From CAVWUA01 sp963758025 (GTDB taxonomy: Bacteria > Planctomycetota > Planctomycetia > Isosphaerales > Isosphaeraceae), in assembly GCA_963758025.1 (NCBI GenBank), contig CAVWUA010000020.1:62001-126000 (forward strand): 64,000 nucleotides of DNA, written 5' to 3'. The notes under the pieces are model-generated. The model was not told where the DNA came from, made no database searches, and saw nothing but the letters and a program-made list of their open reading frames with translations. How positions within the stretch are numbered: the stretch's first letter is position 1; each line of letters opens with the position of its first letter. Position numbers and translations under genes: made by a program. Positions 17,581-28,616 of this stretch are shown one piece after another.

Positions 17581-18554
17581 GACTCTCCTCGGCTCAGGAT
17601 CCTTCGACGTGTGGGATGCGTGGGACGCTCCATCCGGACACCGCACGGGGCGTCCGACGCACCCAACCGAGTTGATCCTTCGTTCGCTGGTTCCGTTCGA
17701 CTCGATTTGGTTTCAGGTGATCTCGGAGATGGGCCGTCTATTTAATTCTTCCGGGCGATCTCATCAATGGAGTGTTTTACAATTCCGTGCCATCCAAGCG
17801 TCATATCAGGCAATTTGATTGTAATTTGTTCTCGACGTGCCCCGAGGGATCGGTTGCGCCGTCGTGCTCCCTCAACCCCAGGAATTGAGTCGGAGCGATG
17901 CCCAGAGCGGCTCCCATCAAGGTCGGAGAGCTAAACGAACCCAGAGGCTGAACCGCCACTCCAGGGCGAAGACCTCGACCCGGATCGGCTCTCATGGACA
18001 AAGAGGAACCCCGCCCCTGGGGGTGCGAATCCCGCGTCTCCAGCCGGGTCACGACACGCCCCAGTCGTCAGGGTACGAAGAGGTTACGGCAAGGGCCCGC
18101 TTCGCTCCCAACGGCCTGAAACAATCCACAGACGGCGGGGGAAAACCTGTGGATTACCGGTCGCGCCTCGGCGCGGAAGTCCGGCGCTGTCAACGTCCGC
18201 GCGGCTTCCCCATCCGATCCATTTCCCGGCGCGACGGCGCATGCCGAAGCGCGCGACGGAGTTAGACACAGGTTTTCCCCCACTGAACAAGCCGGGTTGT
18301 GGCCGGGTAAGTCTTTTGGTATCATGGCTTTGTTCGAGAGCGCCCGGGGTTTTCCACGGCGCGGCCGTCCCACCTCGGTTATGACGGCGATGGAGTGATT
18401 CCTCTTTTACTCGGAAGACATTGAGAGTCCGGGAAATCGTCACTCCGACTCGAATCCCAAAGGAAACCTGGGATGGTGATGGATCGGGCCGATGTTCGCC
18501 CGACGGGGGGCGGTCGGCGCATCCTTAGGTACGTATAGGCGGGGAATCGCCAGC
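17581..18554. other. Candidate replication origin region between flhG and dnaN
   Basis: A 974-bp divergent intergenic region with no supported gene. DnaA-box-like 9-mers: CAATCCACA (18122-18130), TGTGGATTA (18148-18156, one mismatch to TGTGGATAA) and TTTTCCACG (18350-18358, one mismatch to TTTTNCACA). A weaker TTTTCCCCC lies at about 18273. An AT-rich patch at 17735-17830 could be an unwinding element. The neighbouring order dnaN-dciA-gyrB is typical of oriC neighbourhoods. dnaA itself is not in the window. A possible dnaN promoter is TATCAT at 18320-18325. Boxes are few and imperfect, so this remains a candidate. Confidence 0.42.
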
Positions 18555-19674
18555 ATGAAGGCTCTGTGCAACCGCGAGGAATTGCTCACCGCGTTCGGCA
18601 TGGTCGGTGGGGTCGTCCCCGCTCGGAGCCCCAAGCCGATCCTTCAGAACGTCAAGCTCGTGGTCGAGGCGCCTCACGAGGCGACCCTGATGGCCACCGA
18701 CCTGGAGGTCGGCATTCGCTATCGGGTGCTCGGCGTGCGAGCCGAGGAGTCCGGCGCGGTCATCCTGCCGACGACCCGCATGGGCCAGATCCTTCGCACG
18801 AGCGACGATGAGGATCTCTACCTGGAGCTGGAGGAAGATCAGCTCAAGGTTCGCGGCCGGCGGGCCCAGTTCGAGCTGCCGGGCGAGGACCCGAACCTCT
18901 TCCCCGAGGTGCCCGACTTCGCCGCGACGGCCTACCACGTCATCGCCGCGGCCGACCTGAAGCGCCTGATCCGCCGGACGATCTTCGCCACCGACGTCGA
19001 GAGCACCCGCTACGCGCTCGGCGGCGTCCTGGTGGAGCTGACGCCCGAGTCGATCACCATGGTCGGCACCGACGGCCGGCGGCTGGCCAAGGCCAGCGCG
19101 GCGGCCGAAACCGAGGGGGATGCCACCAGCCCGGGCGGGAGCCCGGTCATCCCGGTCAAGGCCCTGAAGCTCATCGAGCGGAACCTGGACGACGAGGACC
19201 CCCCGGTCCACCTGGCCATCCAGGCCGGCACCGCCGCCCTGATCCGCACCGGAACGCGCGGTCATCTATACCCGTCTGGTCGAGGGGCGGTTCCCCCGCT
19301 ATCAGGACGTCTTCCCGGCCGAGGTCGAGGTCAAGATCCCGCTGGAGACCGGCCCGCTCCTGTCGGTGGTCGAGCAGGCGTCGATCGTCACCAGCGAGGA
19401 GAGCCGCGGCGTGGACTTCTGCCTTCGGCGAGGGGGTGCTGAAGCTCACGAGTAAGGCCGCCGATGTTGGCCGTTCGGAGGTCGAACTGCCGATCAACTA
19501 CGAAGGCAAGAGCGTCGAGATCACCTTCGACCCCCGCTACCTGATCGATGCCCTGAAGACCCTGGAGCAGACGCCCCGCTGACCGCCGAGCTGATCGACC
19601 ACAAGAGCGCCGCGGTCTTCAAGACCGACGACCAGTACACCTACGTCGTGATGCCCCTGACCCGTGACCGCTGA
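18555..19674 (+). CDS. dnaN: DNA polymerase III beta sliding clamp, three frame breaks
   Basis: Ring-shaped processivity clamp of the replicative polymerase. ATG at 18555: MKALCNREELLTAFGMVGGV. The three-domain pattern is visible: LATDLEVGIRYRV-type strand, PTTRMGQILR, ALGGVLVELTPESITMVGTD with GRRLA, then IYTRLVEGRFPRYQDVFP, VELPINYEGKSVEITFDPRY and the C-terminal YTYVVMPLTR. The reading frame breaks at about 19252 (after RTGTR), about 19425 (before GVLKLTSKAA) and about 19578 (after KTLEQT). Each is repaired by a single-base change. Total about 372 residues, the normal length. The gene is essential, so these are best read as assembly indels. Confidence 0.9.
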
Positions 19675-19789
19675 CCGATCGGACGGCGGCGGTCCCCTCT
19701 CCCCGGTCCATTGGTCACATCTTCGAGTGAGCTGAACGGAAATGCGAAGTCGTGGCAAAATGGACTAAACAACGGACCTCAGTCCCGCG

Positions 19790-19795
19790 TATAAT
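19790..19795 (+). promoter_or_regulatory. Possible -10 element of the dciA-gyrB transcript
   Basis: A perfect TATAAT (19790-19795) preceded by GCG lies 61 bp before the dciA ATG. No good -35 hexamer is present at 16-18 bp spacing, so it may be activated or weak. Confidence 0.4.
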
Positions 19796-19855
19796 GAAAA
19801 GACGTTCACATCGAGCGCCGAACCCGTTCCGGACCTTCCCTGGGGAGGCGTCCTC

Positions 19856-20173
19856 ATGAACGGTCGCAACCGTCGGGGGCCGCAGCCTCTGTCCGACGTT
19901 CTGGGCGACTTGTTCGCATCGCGGGGTTACGGACGGCTCCGGACCCTGGGCGAGCTGGAGGAGGCCTGGAACGCCGCCGTGGGGGAGCCGGCCAGTGGGC
20001 AGACGAAGGTCGGCGGGGTCCGGCATGGCGTCCTGACCGTCTTGGTGGCCCACCCGGCGCTTCTGGAAGAGCTGGCGGCGTTTCGCAAGCCGAACTTGCT
20101 GGCCGCGCTGCGTCGGGACCTTCCCGACGTGTCCATCCATGACATTCGCTTCCGCGTCGGCCCGATTCACTAG
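19856..20173 (+). CDS. dciA: DciA-like (DUF721) replicative-helicase loader
   Basis: 105 residues with the DUF721 pattern: PLSDVLGDLFASRGYGRL, then LEEAWNAAVGEP, VRHGVLTVLVAHPALLEELA and a C-terminal DVSIHDIRFRVG strand. DciA proteins interact with the replicative helicase DnaB and are the ancestral loader in most bacteria. The ATG at 19856 fits. It lies between dnaN and gyrB, where many other genomes have recF; no recF-like gene is present here. Confidence 0.8.
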   Translation: MNGRNRRGPQPLSDVLGDLFASRGYGRLRTLGELEEAWNAAVGEPASGQTKVGGVRHGVLTVLVAHPALLEELAAFRKPNLLAALRRDLPDVSIHDIRFRVGPIH

Positions 20174-20257
20174 AAGGTGTGGCGTGTTTTCCCGCCGGAA
20201 CGCGATCCTCTCTCAACGATCCGGCGGCGGCATCCCGCACGCAGAGGTAAGATCCTG

Positions 20258-22788
20258 ATGGTTCCGACCAACACCGAAGGCGCGATCGAGTCCGCCGAGG
20301 CCCAGGCTGGTTCGCTGGCCGTTGGCAACGGGGCCTCGGCCCGGCATACACCGAGGCCAATATCCGGGTGCTCGAAGGGATCGAGGCGATCCGCAAGCGG
20401 CCCGGCATGTACATCGGCGACACGACCCCGCGCGGCCTGCACCACCTGGTCTACGAGGTCGTCGATAACTCGATCGACGAGGCGATGGCCGGCCACTGCC
20501 GGAACATCCACGTGACGATCCACGCCGACGGCTCGGCCTCGATCGTCGATGACGGCCGCGGCATCCCCGTGGGCCTCCACCCGGAACAGGGCAAGAGCAC
20601 GCTGGAGGTCGTCCTGACCACGCCGCACGCCGGCGGCAAGTTCGACCACGACTCCTACAAGGTCTCCGGCGGTCTGCACGGCGTCGGCGTCACGGTCGTC
20701 AACGCCCTGTCGGAGTGGCTGGAGGCGGAGGTCCACCGCGAGGGGCAGGTCTGGCGGCAGGAGTACGAGGAGGGGAAGCCCAAAGGCCCCGTCCGCGCCA
20801 CCGGCCCGGCCAAGGACCGCGGCACGCACATCCGCTTCCTGCCCGATCCGAAGATCTTCGAGAAGGTCGATTTCGACTACGACGTGCTGGAGAAGCGCAT
20901 GCGGGAGCTGGCCTTCCTGAACAAGGGGATCCGCATCCGCCTGACTGACGAGCGCGTCCGACGAGCCAAAGCAGAGCGAGTTCTTCTCGTCGGAAGGGCT
21001 CTCCGAGTTCGTCGCCTACCTGAACCGGGCGCAGACGCCGCTGCACGACGCCGGTCCTGCTGTCCGGCCGCGACGACGAGCGGGACGTCGAGGTCGAGGT
21101 CGCCTTGCAGTACAACAACGCGTTCAGCGAGAACGTCGTCAGCTACTGCAATAACATCAACACGATCGAAGGCGGCACGCACCTGACCGGCTTCCGCTCG
21201 GCCCTGACGCGGACCCTGAACAACTACGCCAAGGCGCACATGCCGTCGGGCAAGAAGGACCTGAACCTGGTCGGCGAGGACTTCAAGGAAGGGCTCACGG
21301 CGATCGTCAGCGTCCGGGTGCCGGACCCGCAGTTCGAGGGGCAGACCAAGACCAAGCTGGGCAACGGCGAGGTCGAGGGAATCGTCGCCAAGGTCGTCAA
21401 CGATAAGCTGGGCGAGTTCCTGGAGCAGAACCCGCAGCCGGCGAAGCTCGTCATCAAGAAGGCGATGCTGGCGGCCGAGGCCCGCGAGGCGACCCGCAAG
21501 GCCCGCGAGCTGGTTCGCAACCGCAAAGGGGTCCTCTCCGGCGGCGGCCTGCCCGGCAAGCTGATGGACTGCTCCACGCACGACCAGGACTCCAGCGAGC
21601 TGTTCCTCGTCGAGGGTGACTCCGCCGGCGGCACCGCCGAAGGGGGACGCGACCGGCTGTTCCAGGCGATCCTCCCCTTGCGCGGCAAGATCCTCAACGT
21701 CGAGCGCGCCCGGCTGGACAAGGTCCTGGGGAACGAGGAGGTCCGCAACATCATCACGGCCGTCGGCAACGGGATCGGCGAGGAGGAAGACCCGACCAAG
21801 CGCCGTTACGGCAAGATCGTGATGATGAGCGATGCCGACGTGGACGGCTCGCACATCCGCACCCTGCTGATGACCTTCTTCTACCGGCAGATGCCCCGCC
21901 TGGTGGCCGACGGACACCTGTACGTCGCCCAGCCGCCGCTGTACATGGTCAGCAGCAAGAAGGACCGGCGCTACGTGCAGACCGAGGCCGAGATGCACGC
22001 CATCCTGGTGGACTCGGGCCTGCCCGACGCCCGCCTTCGGCTGGCCGACGCCGCCCCGGACGACACGACGGCGGTCATCGAGGGGCCTCGCCTGCGGACC
22101 TTGCTGGAGATCGTCACGGGCCTGGACCACGCCCTGCGGGCCTTCGGCCGGCGGAACCTCCCCTTGCGGACGTTCCTGGCCCAGGCCCACCCGCAGACCG
22201 GCCTGTTGCCGCTTTTCCACATTCAAGGGGGTGGACAGGACGCTTGGCTCTATACGGCCGAGGAGTTGGAGGCGTACAATCAGAGCCAGGCGACCCCCGC
22301 CGAGGCCGAGAGCACCGACGCCGACGCCGACGCCGACGGATCTGGAGTCGTCGCCCCCCGTGTCATCGAACTGCACGAGGTGCGGACCCTCAACAAGTGG
22401 CTCGGGCGGCTCCGCGATGAGTTCGCAACTGCGGACGGACGTGCTCCTGCCGATCGAGATCACCGGCGACGACCCGCCGCCGCGGTTCTACCTGGAACGC
22501 GACGGCGACGACTACCCCTTGCTCGACCTCCGCGAGCTGGTGGCGAAGGTCCGTCAGCTCGGCGAGAAGGGGATCAAGATCACCCGGTTCAAGGGACTGG
22601 GCGAGATGGACGCCGAGCAGCTCTGGGAGACCACGATGGACCCGACGCGCCGCACGCTCATGCAGGTTCGCCTGGACGACGCGGCGGCCGCCAACGACCT
22701 GTTCACCACCCTGATGGGGGACGACGTCGAGCCGCGCCGGGAGTTCATCGAAAAGCACGCCCTGGAGGTCAAGAACCTCGACGTGTGA
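20258..22788 (+). CDS. gyrB: DNA gyrase subunit B, four frame breaks
   Basis: ATPase subunit of gyrase. GHKL ATP-binding domain: EGIEAIRKRPGMYIGDT, EVVDNSIDEAMAG, VDDGRGIPVG and GGLHGVGVTVVNALSEWL. Transducer: FSENVVSYCNNINTIEGGTH. TOPRIM: ELFLVEGDSAGGTAEGG (Glu) and MMSDADVDGSHIRTLLMTFF (DxD). C-terminus: ITRFKGLGEMDAEQLWETTM and RREFIEKHALEVKNLDV. Between TOPRIM and tail is an extra segment of about 150 residues with an acidic spacer (TDADADADG). Frame breaks at about 20343, 20957, 21043 and 22430 are each single-base. About 843 residues if repaired. As for dnaN, errors are the likeliest cause. Confidence 0.92.
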
Positions 22789-23393
22789 CTTCAACCGTCG
22801 TATCTTGTTTTGGGACGTGGGTGGTGCCCCGCTGTTCGTCGGTCCGGTCCGGCGGGGCTCCATCGCAATCAGTGTTTCTCACGACCGGATGGCGCATGGA
22901 TTGCAGGAGTACCTCGGCTGGACTGGCTGAGCACGATCGCTCGATCCCTGATGAGTGGCCCGTGGCCCTCGGACGGCGACGACGAACGGAGAGAAGCCCA
23001 CGACGGCCCTGTGTGCGTATTGCTGATGGTGTTCGTGTTCTGGTGGTTGCCTGCCTACCGGGGGCCGTGCGCGGCTCCTTCATGAGCCGGCCTCTTTTGC
23101 TTGCGGAGTGCGGTCCGTTTCCTTTGCGGACGGACGGGGAAGAGGAAGCCGGGGCTCGATCACGCCCGTCTCGTGGGTGCTGGCTCCGGTGAAATTGATC
23201 GGGTCCTTCCGTCGTTCGATCCATCGGTAGGATCTGGCGTGAAGGCGCCGCGGCGGTACCGGCCCTGACTGGGGCCGGAGCCACTCGCGCGGATGGTGTT
23301 GTGTTCTGCGACGAGGACCTCGGCCGAGTGCCGTGCCGCGTCGCCGGGGATTCGGGCACGGGCGTGGGGTCACGAGAAGCCCCGGCACGCCGG
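22789..23393. other. 605-bp intergenic region
   Basis: GC-rich sequence between gyrB and the SNF2 gene. Open frames here lack recognisable motifs or ribosome-binding sites. I see no RNA gene or strong repeat. Confidence 0.45.
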
Positions 23394-26300
23394 ATGGCCT
23401 ATCCAACTTGGGACAGGTTGCTGATGGGGATCGCCCAGAAAGTCTCGCGCGAGTTCGCCGATGGGGTCCGCTCCCGCGGCCGATCGTACTTCGACAAGGG
23501 GAAGGTCACGATTACCTCGGCCAAGGCCGGTGAGATCGTGGTCGCCAAGGTGCGCGGGACCGTGCCGTACCGGGTCAAGTTGCGGCGCGCGGCGGCCGGC
23601 TGCACGCCTCGTGTACGTGCCTGTACTTCGGCCCGGAGGGGGAACCCTGCAAGCACCTCTGGGCGACGATCCTCGCGGCCGATGCCCGGCAACTCCTGAA
23701 GTTCGCTCCGAACCGCCCGATGCGGCTGGTGCCTGACGTGCGGCACTTCCAGAACCAGGAAGGCTCGCCGCAGGAAGCCTCCGCCGTCGCCCCTCCGGCC
23801 CCCGGCGAGACCGTTCGCAACGGCCGCCCGCCCGGTCAGCCACAGCCGCGCCTTCCCCATCCTCAGCAGAGGCCGGGCAAGAACCGCCCACCGCAAGGTC
23901 CCGGGAAGAACCGCCCGCCCCAGGGTAAAGGGCGTCCGCCGCAAGGTCCCGGGAAGAACCGCCCGCCCCAGCAGGGCCCGGGCAAAGGGCGCAAGGACAA
24001 GCGGAACCAGACGTCCGGCGGGCGGAACCGGACCCAGGCGCCGCGCCAGCCGAAACGGCCGGCGATGTACTACGTGCTCGACGCCCCGTCCACGCTCAAC
24101 CAGAACCAGGTTGTCATCACCCTGGCCCGCCGGCACCGCCGCCCCGGCAGCGATCGGGCCTCCCTGAAGCCCTGGTGGCACTCTCCGACGGCCGCCGGCG
24201 ATGCCCGGGTCGAGCCCGAGGACCGCGAGCTCCTGGCCGTGCTCGCCCTGGCCCAGTCCTCCGGCTCCAACCCGGATGCGTCCGAGGGGGCCGGTAACGG
24301 CGTGCCCAACGGGATCAACCGGTTCGTGCTCCGCCCGGAGCTTCAGGCCGAGGTCGTCGAGCGGCTCTGCCGCACCAACCGCTGCCGCCTCCGTCGCACC
24401 GAGGACGAGGACGACCCCCCTGCCCTGCGCTGGGATGATGGCCCCCCCTGGGAGTTCTGGATCGATATCAAACTGGCCGACCCCTCCGCCAAGCGCTGGA
24501 ACTGGCGGGGAACCCTCCGGCGCGGCCGGGGGGACCGCGGCGAGGACCGCATGGACCTGGCCGAACCCCTGGTCTTGCTCCCCGGCCTGGTCGTCCAGGG
24601 GATCGGCCGCGCCTCGCGGTTCGACGACGCCGGCATCTACCTCTGGATGGCCCGCCTGCGGCACGAGAAGGAGATGAGCCTGCCCGAGACCCAGCAGGAC
24701 ACGATGCTCGGGCGCATCCTGGGGGATGCCCGGGTCGGCCCCTCGCGGCTGCTCGAAGGCTTGCGGCTGGAGGAGGTGGACCTGCCGCCGAGGCCCAGCC
24801 TGATCGTCCGCACTCCCCGGCAGAACTGGGCCTCCGACAACCTGATCGCCGAACTGGAGTTCAACTACGACGGCGTGCGCGTGGCGTCGTTCCCGCCCGG
24901 GCGGGTCGCCGTGCAGACCGACCGCCGCCGCGCGATCCGCCGTGACGTGGCGGCCGAGCAGGCGGCCAAGGAAACCCTCTTCGAGATGGGCTTCAAGGAG
25001 GCCAAGGACTTCCGCGTCGATCCCGGCACGATGGAGGTCTCCCCCAAGAAGGTTCCGGGGGCGACCAAGGACCTCGTCGCCGCCGGCTGGCACGTCGAGG
25101 CCGAAGGGGTACTCATCCGCCAGGCCTCCGAGTTCAAGCTGGCCATCACCAGCGGCATCGACTGGCTGGAACTCGGCGGCCAGGTCGATTTCGGCGGCCA
25201 GGGGGTCCCCCTGCCCCAGATCCTCGACGCCGCCCGGCGCGGGGTGGACATGATCCCCCTGGGCGACGGCTCGATGGGGATGCTCCCCGAGGACTGGCTC
25301 AAGAAGTACGGCCTCCTGATCGACCAGGGGGTCACGGACGAGGACGGCAACCTCCGGTTCGACATGTCGCAGGCCGGCTTGCTCGACGCCCTGCTCGCCG
25401 CGCAGCCGGAGATCCGCTGCGATACCGGGTTCGCCAAGGTCCGCAAGCAACTGCACGCCTTCGAGGGGGTCGAGCCGCTGGATGCCCCCCCTGGGTTCCA
25501 GGGGGACCTGCGGCCGTACCAGCAGGAAGGGCTCGGCTGGCTCGACTACCTCCGCAAGTTCGAGTTCGGCGGCATCCTCGCCGACGACATGGGCCTGGGC
25601 AAGACGATCCAGGTCCTCGCCCTCCTGCAAAGGCGCCGGGCGCGCCGGCAGTCGAAGGGGCCGTCACTGATCGTCGTCCCCCGCTCGCTGGTCTTCAACT
25701 GGCTCCAGGAAGCGGAGAAGTTCACGCCGAGGCTGCGGGTGCTCGACTACACAGGCCCCGGCCGCCACGCCCTCCGCGAGCGGTTCGGCGACTACGACCT
25801 GATCGTCACGACCTACGGCACGATGCGCTCGGACGTCGTCGAGCTGAGCCAGATCGAGTTCGATTACGCGATCCTCGACGAGGCCCAGGCGATCAAGAAC
25901 GCCGAGAGCCAGTCGGCCAAGGCCGCGCGGCTCTTGAAGGCCCGGCACCGCCTGGCCATGAGCGGCACGCCGATCGAGAACCACCTGGGCGAACTCTGGT
26001 CGATCTTCGAGTTCCTCAACCCCGGCATGCTCGGTACGGCCAGCGTCTTCAAGAAGCACGCCGGCGGCATCCAGGGGCAGGACGAGCAGGCCCGCGTCCT
26101 TTTAGCCAAGGCGCTCAAGCCGTTCATCCTCCGCCGCACGAAGCGTCAGGTCGTCAAGGACCTGCCCGAAAAGTTCGAGCAGAACCTCTACTGCGACATG
26201 GAGGCCGGCCAGCGGAAGATGTACGAGGAGCTGCTCTCGCACTACCGCGCGGCCCTCTTGCGGAAGGACGCCAAGGAGCTGAAGACCTCGAAGATCGAGG

Positions 26301-26887
26301 TCCTGGAAGCCCTCCTGCGGCTGCGGCAGGCCTCCTGTCATCCGGGCCTGATCGACTCCGAGCGCGTGACGGACCCCTCCGCCAAGCTCGACATGCTCAT
26401 GTACCAGATGGAGGAGGTCATCGACGAGGGGCACAAGGTCCTGGTCTTCTCGCAGTTCACCAGCTTCCTGGCGATCGTCAAGTCGCGCCTGGAGAAGGAA
26501 GGGCTGACCTACGAGTACCTCGACGGCCGCACCCGCAACCGTGAGGAGCGGGTCGAGCGGTTCCAGAACGACCCGTCGATCCCGATCTTCCTGATCAGCC
26601 TGAAGGCCGGCGGCCTCGGCCTGAACCTGACGGCGGCCGAGTACGTGTACCTGCTCGACCCCTGGTGGAACCCGGCCGTCGAGGCGCAGGCCATCGACCG
26701 CTCGCACCGCATCGGCCAGACCCAGCAGGTCTTCGCCTACCGCCTGATCTGCCGGGACACCGTCGAGCAGAAGATCCTCGACCTCCAGCAGCGCAAGCGC
26801 GAGCTGGCCGACGCGATCCTCGACTCCGACAACCGGAACATCATCCGCGCCCTGACCCGCGACGACCTGGAGTTCCTCCTCTCCTGA
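23394..26887 (+). CDS. SWIM zinc-finger SNF2-family ATPase, one frame break
   Basis: About 1,160-residue helicase-like ATPase, probably a DNA or nucleoprotein translocase of the bacterial SNF2/HepA type. The N-terminus has KVSREFADGVRSRGRSYFDK and then the SWIM finger CTCLYFGPEGEPCKHLWATI (CxC...CxH) in another frame; the switch lies at about 23590. A low-complexity linker of PPQGPGKNR repeats follows (23870-24000). The motor has DDMGLGKTIQVLALLQ (Walker A), LDEAQAIKN (DEAQ box), MSGTPIENHLGELWSIFEF, FLISLKAGGLGLNLTAAEYV and AIDRSHRIGQTQQVFAYRL. ATG 23394 or 23424 could start it. The SWIM-SNF2 pairing is a known architecture; cellular role unknown. Confidence 0.85.
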
Positions 26888-27351
26888 CCGCCCCGCCCAG
26901 TGACATTCTCGAACCACACCGCCGGCCCCCCGGTGTGTTGCTGATACAGGACGCGCGTTTTTTCCGTTTCCAGACCGCCTGAAATTGCCGCAACACGTTT
27001 CCCTTCAAGTAGAAACGGCTATTTTTCGGCCTCGTTTCCAGCGGCTCGCGAGTGTTGCTGACCTCAACGGCCCATTTCGGACGACGTTCGAAGGGGACCA
27101 TCGAGCGGAAACCATTACCTGGAAACAAGATCCGCGAGGACGATCCGCCGCCCCGGGATCGCCCGGCATCCGCCAGGGGGGCCAAACGAGCACGAAGAGA
27201 GTGTTGCTGATCTTGCGCGATGCCGCGCGCCGGAGGAGGAGAAGTGACAATCGGTGGACACGGTTTTCCGCCTCGACTTCGACCTCCATGCTCCCTCGGC
27301 GATTGCCCCCGGCTCGGCGGTGACTGCCAGTTGAACAATGAAACGCGGGCT
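26888..27351. other. Intergenic region with a thrice-repeated 9-mer
   Basis: No gene is supported. The word TGTTGCTGA occurs at 26936-26944, 27053-27061 and 27202-27210, and GTTTCCAG-type words also recur. This may be chance or a diverged repeat. Confidence 0.35.
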
Positions 27352-27386
27352 GTGACCGTGTCGGTCACTGGCGGATAAGATAGAAT
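27352..27386 (+). promoter_or_regulatory. Palindromic operator and -10 upstream of the ImmA/IrrE operon
   Basis: GTGACCG-TGT-CGGTCAC (27352-27368) is a perfect 7-bp dyad, followed by TAGAAT (27381-27386) as a -10-like hexamer 56 bp before the ATG. The dyad covers the expected -35 position, so a bound regulator would block the promoter. No Xre-type repressor is encoded next to it. Confidence 0.45.
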
Positions 27387-27441
27387 CTGGATAGTTCTCC
27401 GATGACGACTGAACGCGATCCCTGGTTTTCGGGATGCTTCC

Positions 27442-27981
27442 ATGCCAGACACCGTCGATGAAACCGTGCCTTACCTGTCGTCCCAGCAGGTGGAGAGTCG
27501 GGCGAACGAGGTGCTCAAGCGGCACAACCTCACAACCGTGCCCATTGACCCGGTGATGCTCGCCCACCGTGAAGGCATCCGGGTCAACAACGCCAAATTC
27601 GCCGATGATTCCATGGCCGGCATGATCGTCAAGCGAGGCAAAGACGTCACGATGCTGGTGGATTTTGATGACCCGCCATACCGGAAGCGGTTCACCATCG
27701 CCCACGAACTGGGCCACCATTTCCTGCATCTGATGGGCGACGGCGAATACATCGACAAGGAAGCGAACATGTTTCGGCGGCAACCGGCCGAGGACCGCCG
27801 GATGACGCCGGAATGGCGTAGGGAAATCCAGGCGAACCAGTTCGCCGCATCGCTGCTGATGCCCGAGGACGAGGTCCGCCGTTACTGGAACGAGCGCAAG
27901 TCGATCGAGGAGCTGGCGAGAATCTTCAACGTCTCCGACGAAGCGATGGGCTATCGTGTCGATGCGCTGGGGCTGGATTGA
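27442..27981 (+). CDS. ImmA/IrrE-family zinc metallopeptidase
   Basis: 179 residues. The zinc-protease motif is RFTIAHELGHHFLHLMGD (HExxH), with the downstream metal/acid ligand helix EIQANQFAASLLMPEDEV. The C-terminal LARIFNVSDEAMGYRVDALG helix-turn-helix-like end is standard for the family. ImmA and IrrE cleave repressors (ImmR, DdrO) to switch on mobile-element or damage-response genes. Here no Xre-type repressor gene adjoins; instead the stop overlaps the start of a two-TM protein gene by one base (TGATG). That tight coupling suggests a two-component module in which the protease may act on, or be controlled by, the membrane protein. Confidence 0.87.
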   Translation: MPDTVDETVPYLSSQQVESRANEVLKRHNLTTVPIDPVMLAHREGIRVNNAKFADDSMAGMIVKRGKDVTMLVDFDDPPYRKRFTIAHELGHHFLHLMGDGEYIDKEANMFRRQPAEDRRMTPEWRREIQANQFAASLLMPEDEVRRYWNERKSIEELARIFNVSDEAMGYRVDALGLD

Positions 27982-28424
27982 TGCCCGCGAAGAACAAGCT
28001 CCCCGAAACCATCCAGCAGGTTGCCGAGAAGGTCGGCGTTCTCGAAGTCGGCGAGCCGGTCACCAGCGAACAAATCGATAATATTGGCAAGCTGCAGGAC
28101 ATTCAGGAGCGCGCCAAGCACCATCGCACCATCGTCAGCGCCTGGAAGCAGCAGCAGGACCAAGACCGCAAGATGCGGAAGCTGTACGCGAACTGGTTGA
28201 TGGGTGCCATGAGCGTCCAGGTTCTCGCCATCAACATCATCTTCGTGCTGATCGGCTGCGGCGTGCTGAAATACGAGCCGTGGACCGCCAATACCTTCGT
28301 GATGGCCACCTTCGCCGAGATCAGCGCCTTCATCTTGCTTGTGGTCAAATACCTGTTTCCCGCCACATCGGATCGGATTCTCGAACTGATCGACCGATTC
28401 AAGGAAAGGAACGAGACTCGATAA
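27981..28424 (+). CDS. Two-transmembrane protein coupled to the ImmA/IrrE gene
   Basis: 147 residues from the ATG at 27981. The N-terminal 70 residues are helical and charged (QIDNIGKLQDIQERAKHHRT, WKQQQDQDRKMRKL). Two transmembrane helices follow (VQVLAINIIFVLIGCGVL and FVMATFAEISAFILLVVKYL), then a short basic tail. The helix-2TM-tail layout resembles small two-TM effector proteins of predicted immune systems, but I cannot assign a family. It is translationally coupled to the protease and ends 1 bp before a diverged hairpin repeat (28426-28441). Confidence 0.72.
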   Translation: MPAKNKLPETIQQVAEKVGVLEVGEPVTSEQIDNIGKLQDIQERAKHHRTIVSAWKQQQDQDRKMRKLYANWLMGAMSVQVLAINIIFVLIGCGVLKYEPWTANTFVMATFAEISAFILLVVKYLFPATSDRILELIDRFKERNETR

Positions 28425-28425
28425 T

Positions 28426-28441
28426 GGTTCCCGACACCTTT
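28426..28441 (+). repeat. Diverged copy of the dispersed hairpin repeat
   Basis: GGTTCCCGACACCTTT, one mismatch to the core of the copies at 29866, 34975, 36942 and 47160. It begins one base after the two-TM protein stop. Confidence 0.6.
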
Positions 28442-28616
28442 CCTGGTCCATTTCCTGCTTTCAAGAGTGGATGCAATCGAGTAATTTGGTGAATTCAGTA
28501 TCCGCCGAATTGAAGTAGGGAGGCTGTGAAACGACCGGACGCCGGCATGAGGCAAATGGCGAGTGAGCAACATGGACAATCCTAGCCTTAAGTAAACATC
28601 TATTGAGGAACGTGCC

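Noticed and set aside
20877..22463. A 528-codon open frame opposite gyrB
   Set aside because: Antisense shadow with no recognisable domains; the sense strand holds complete gyrase motifs.
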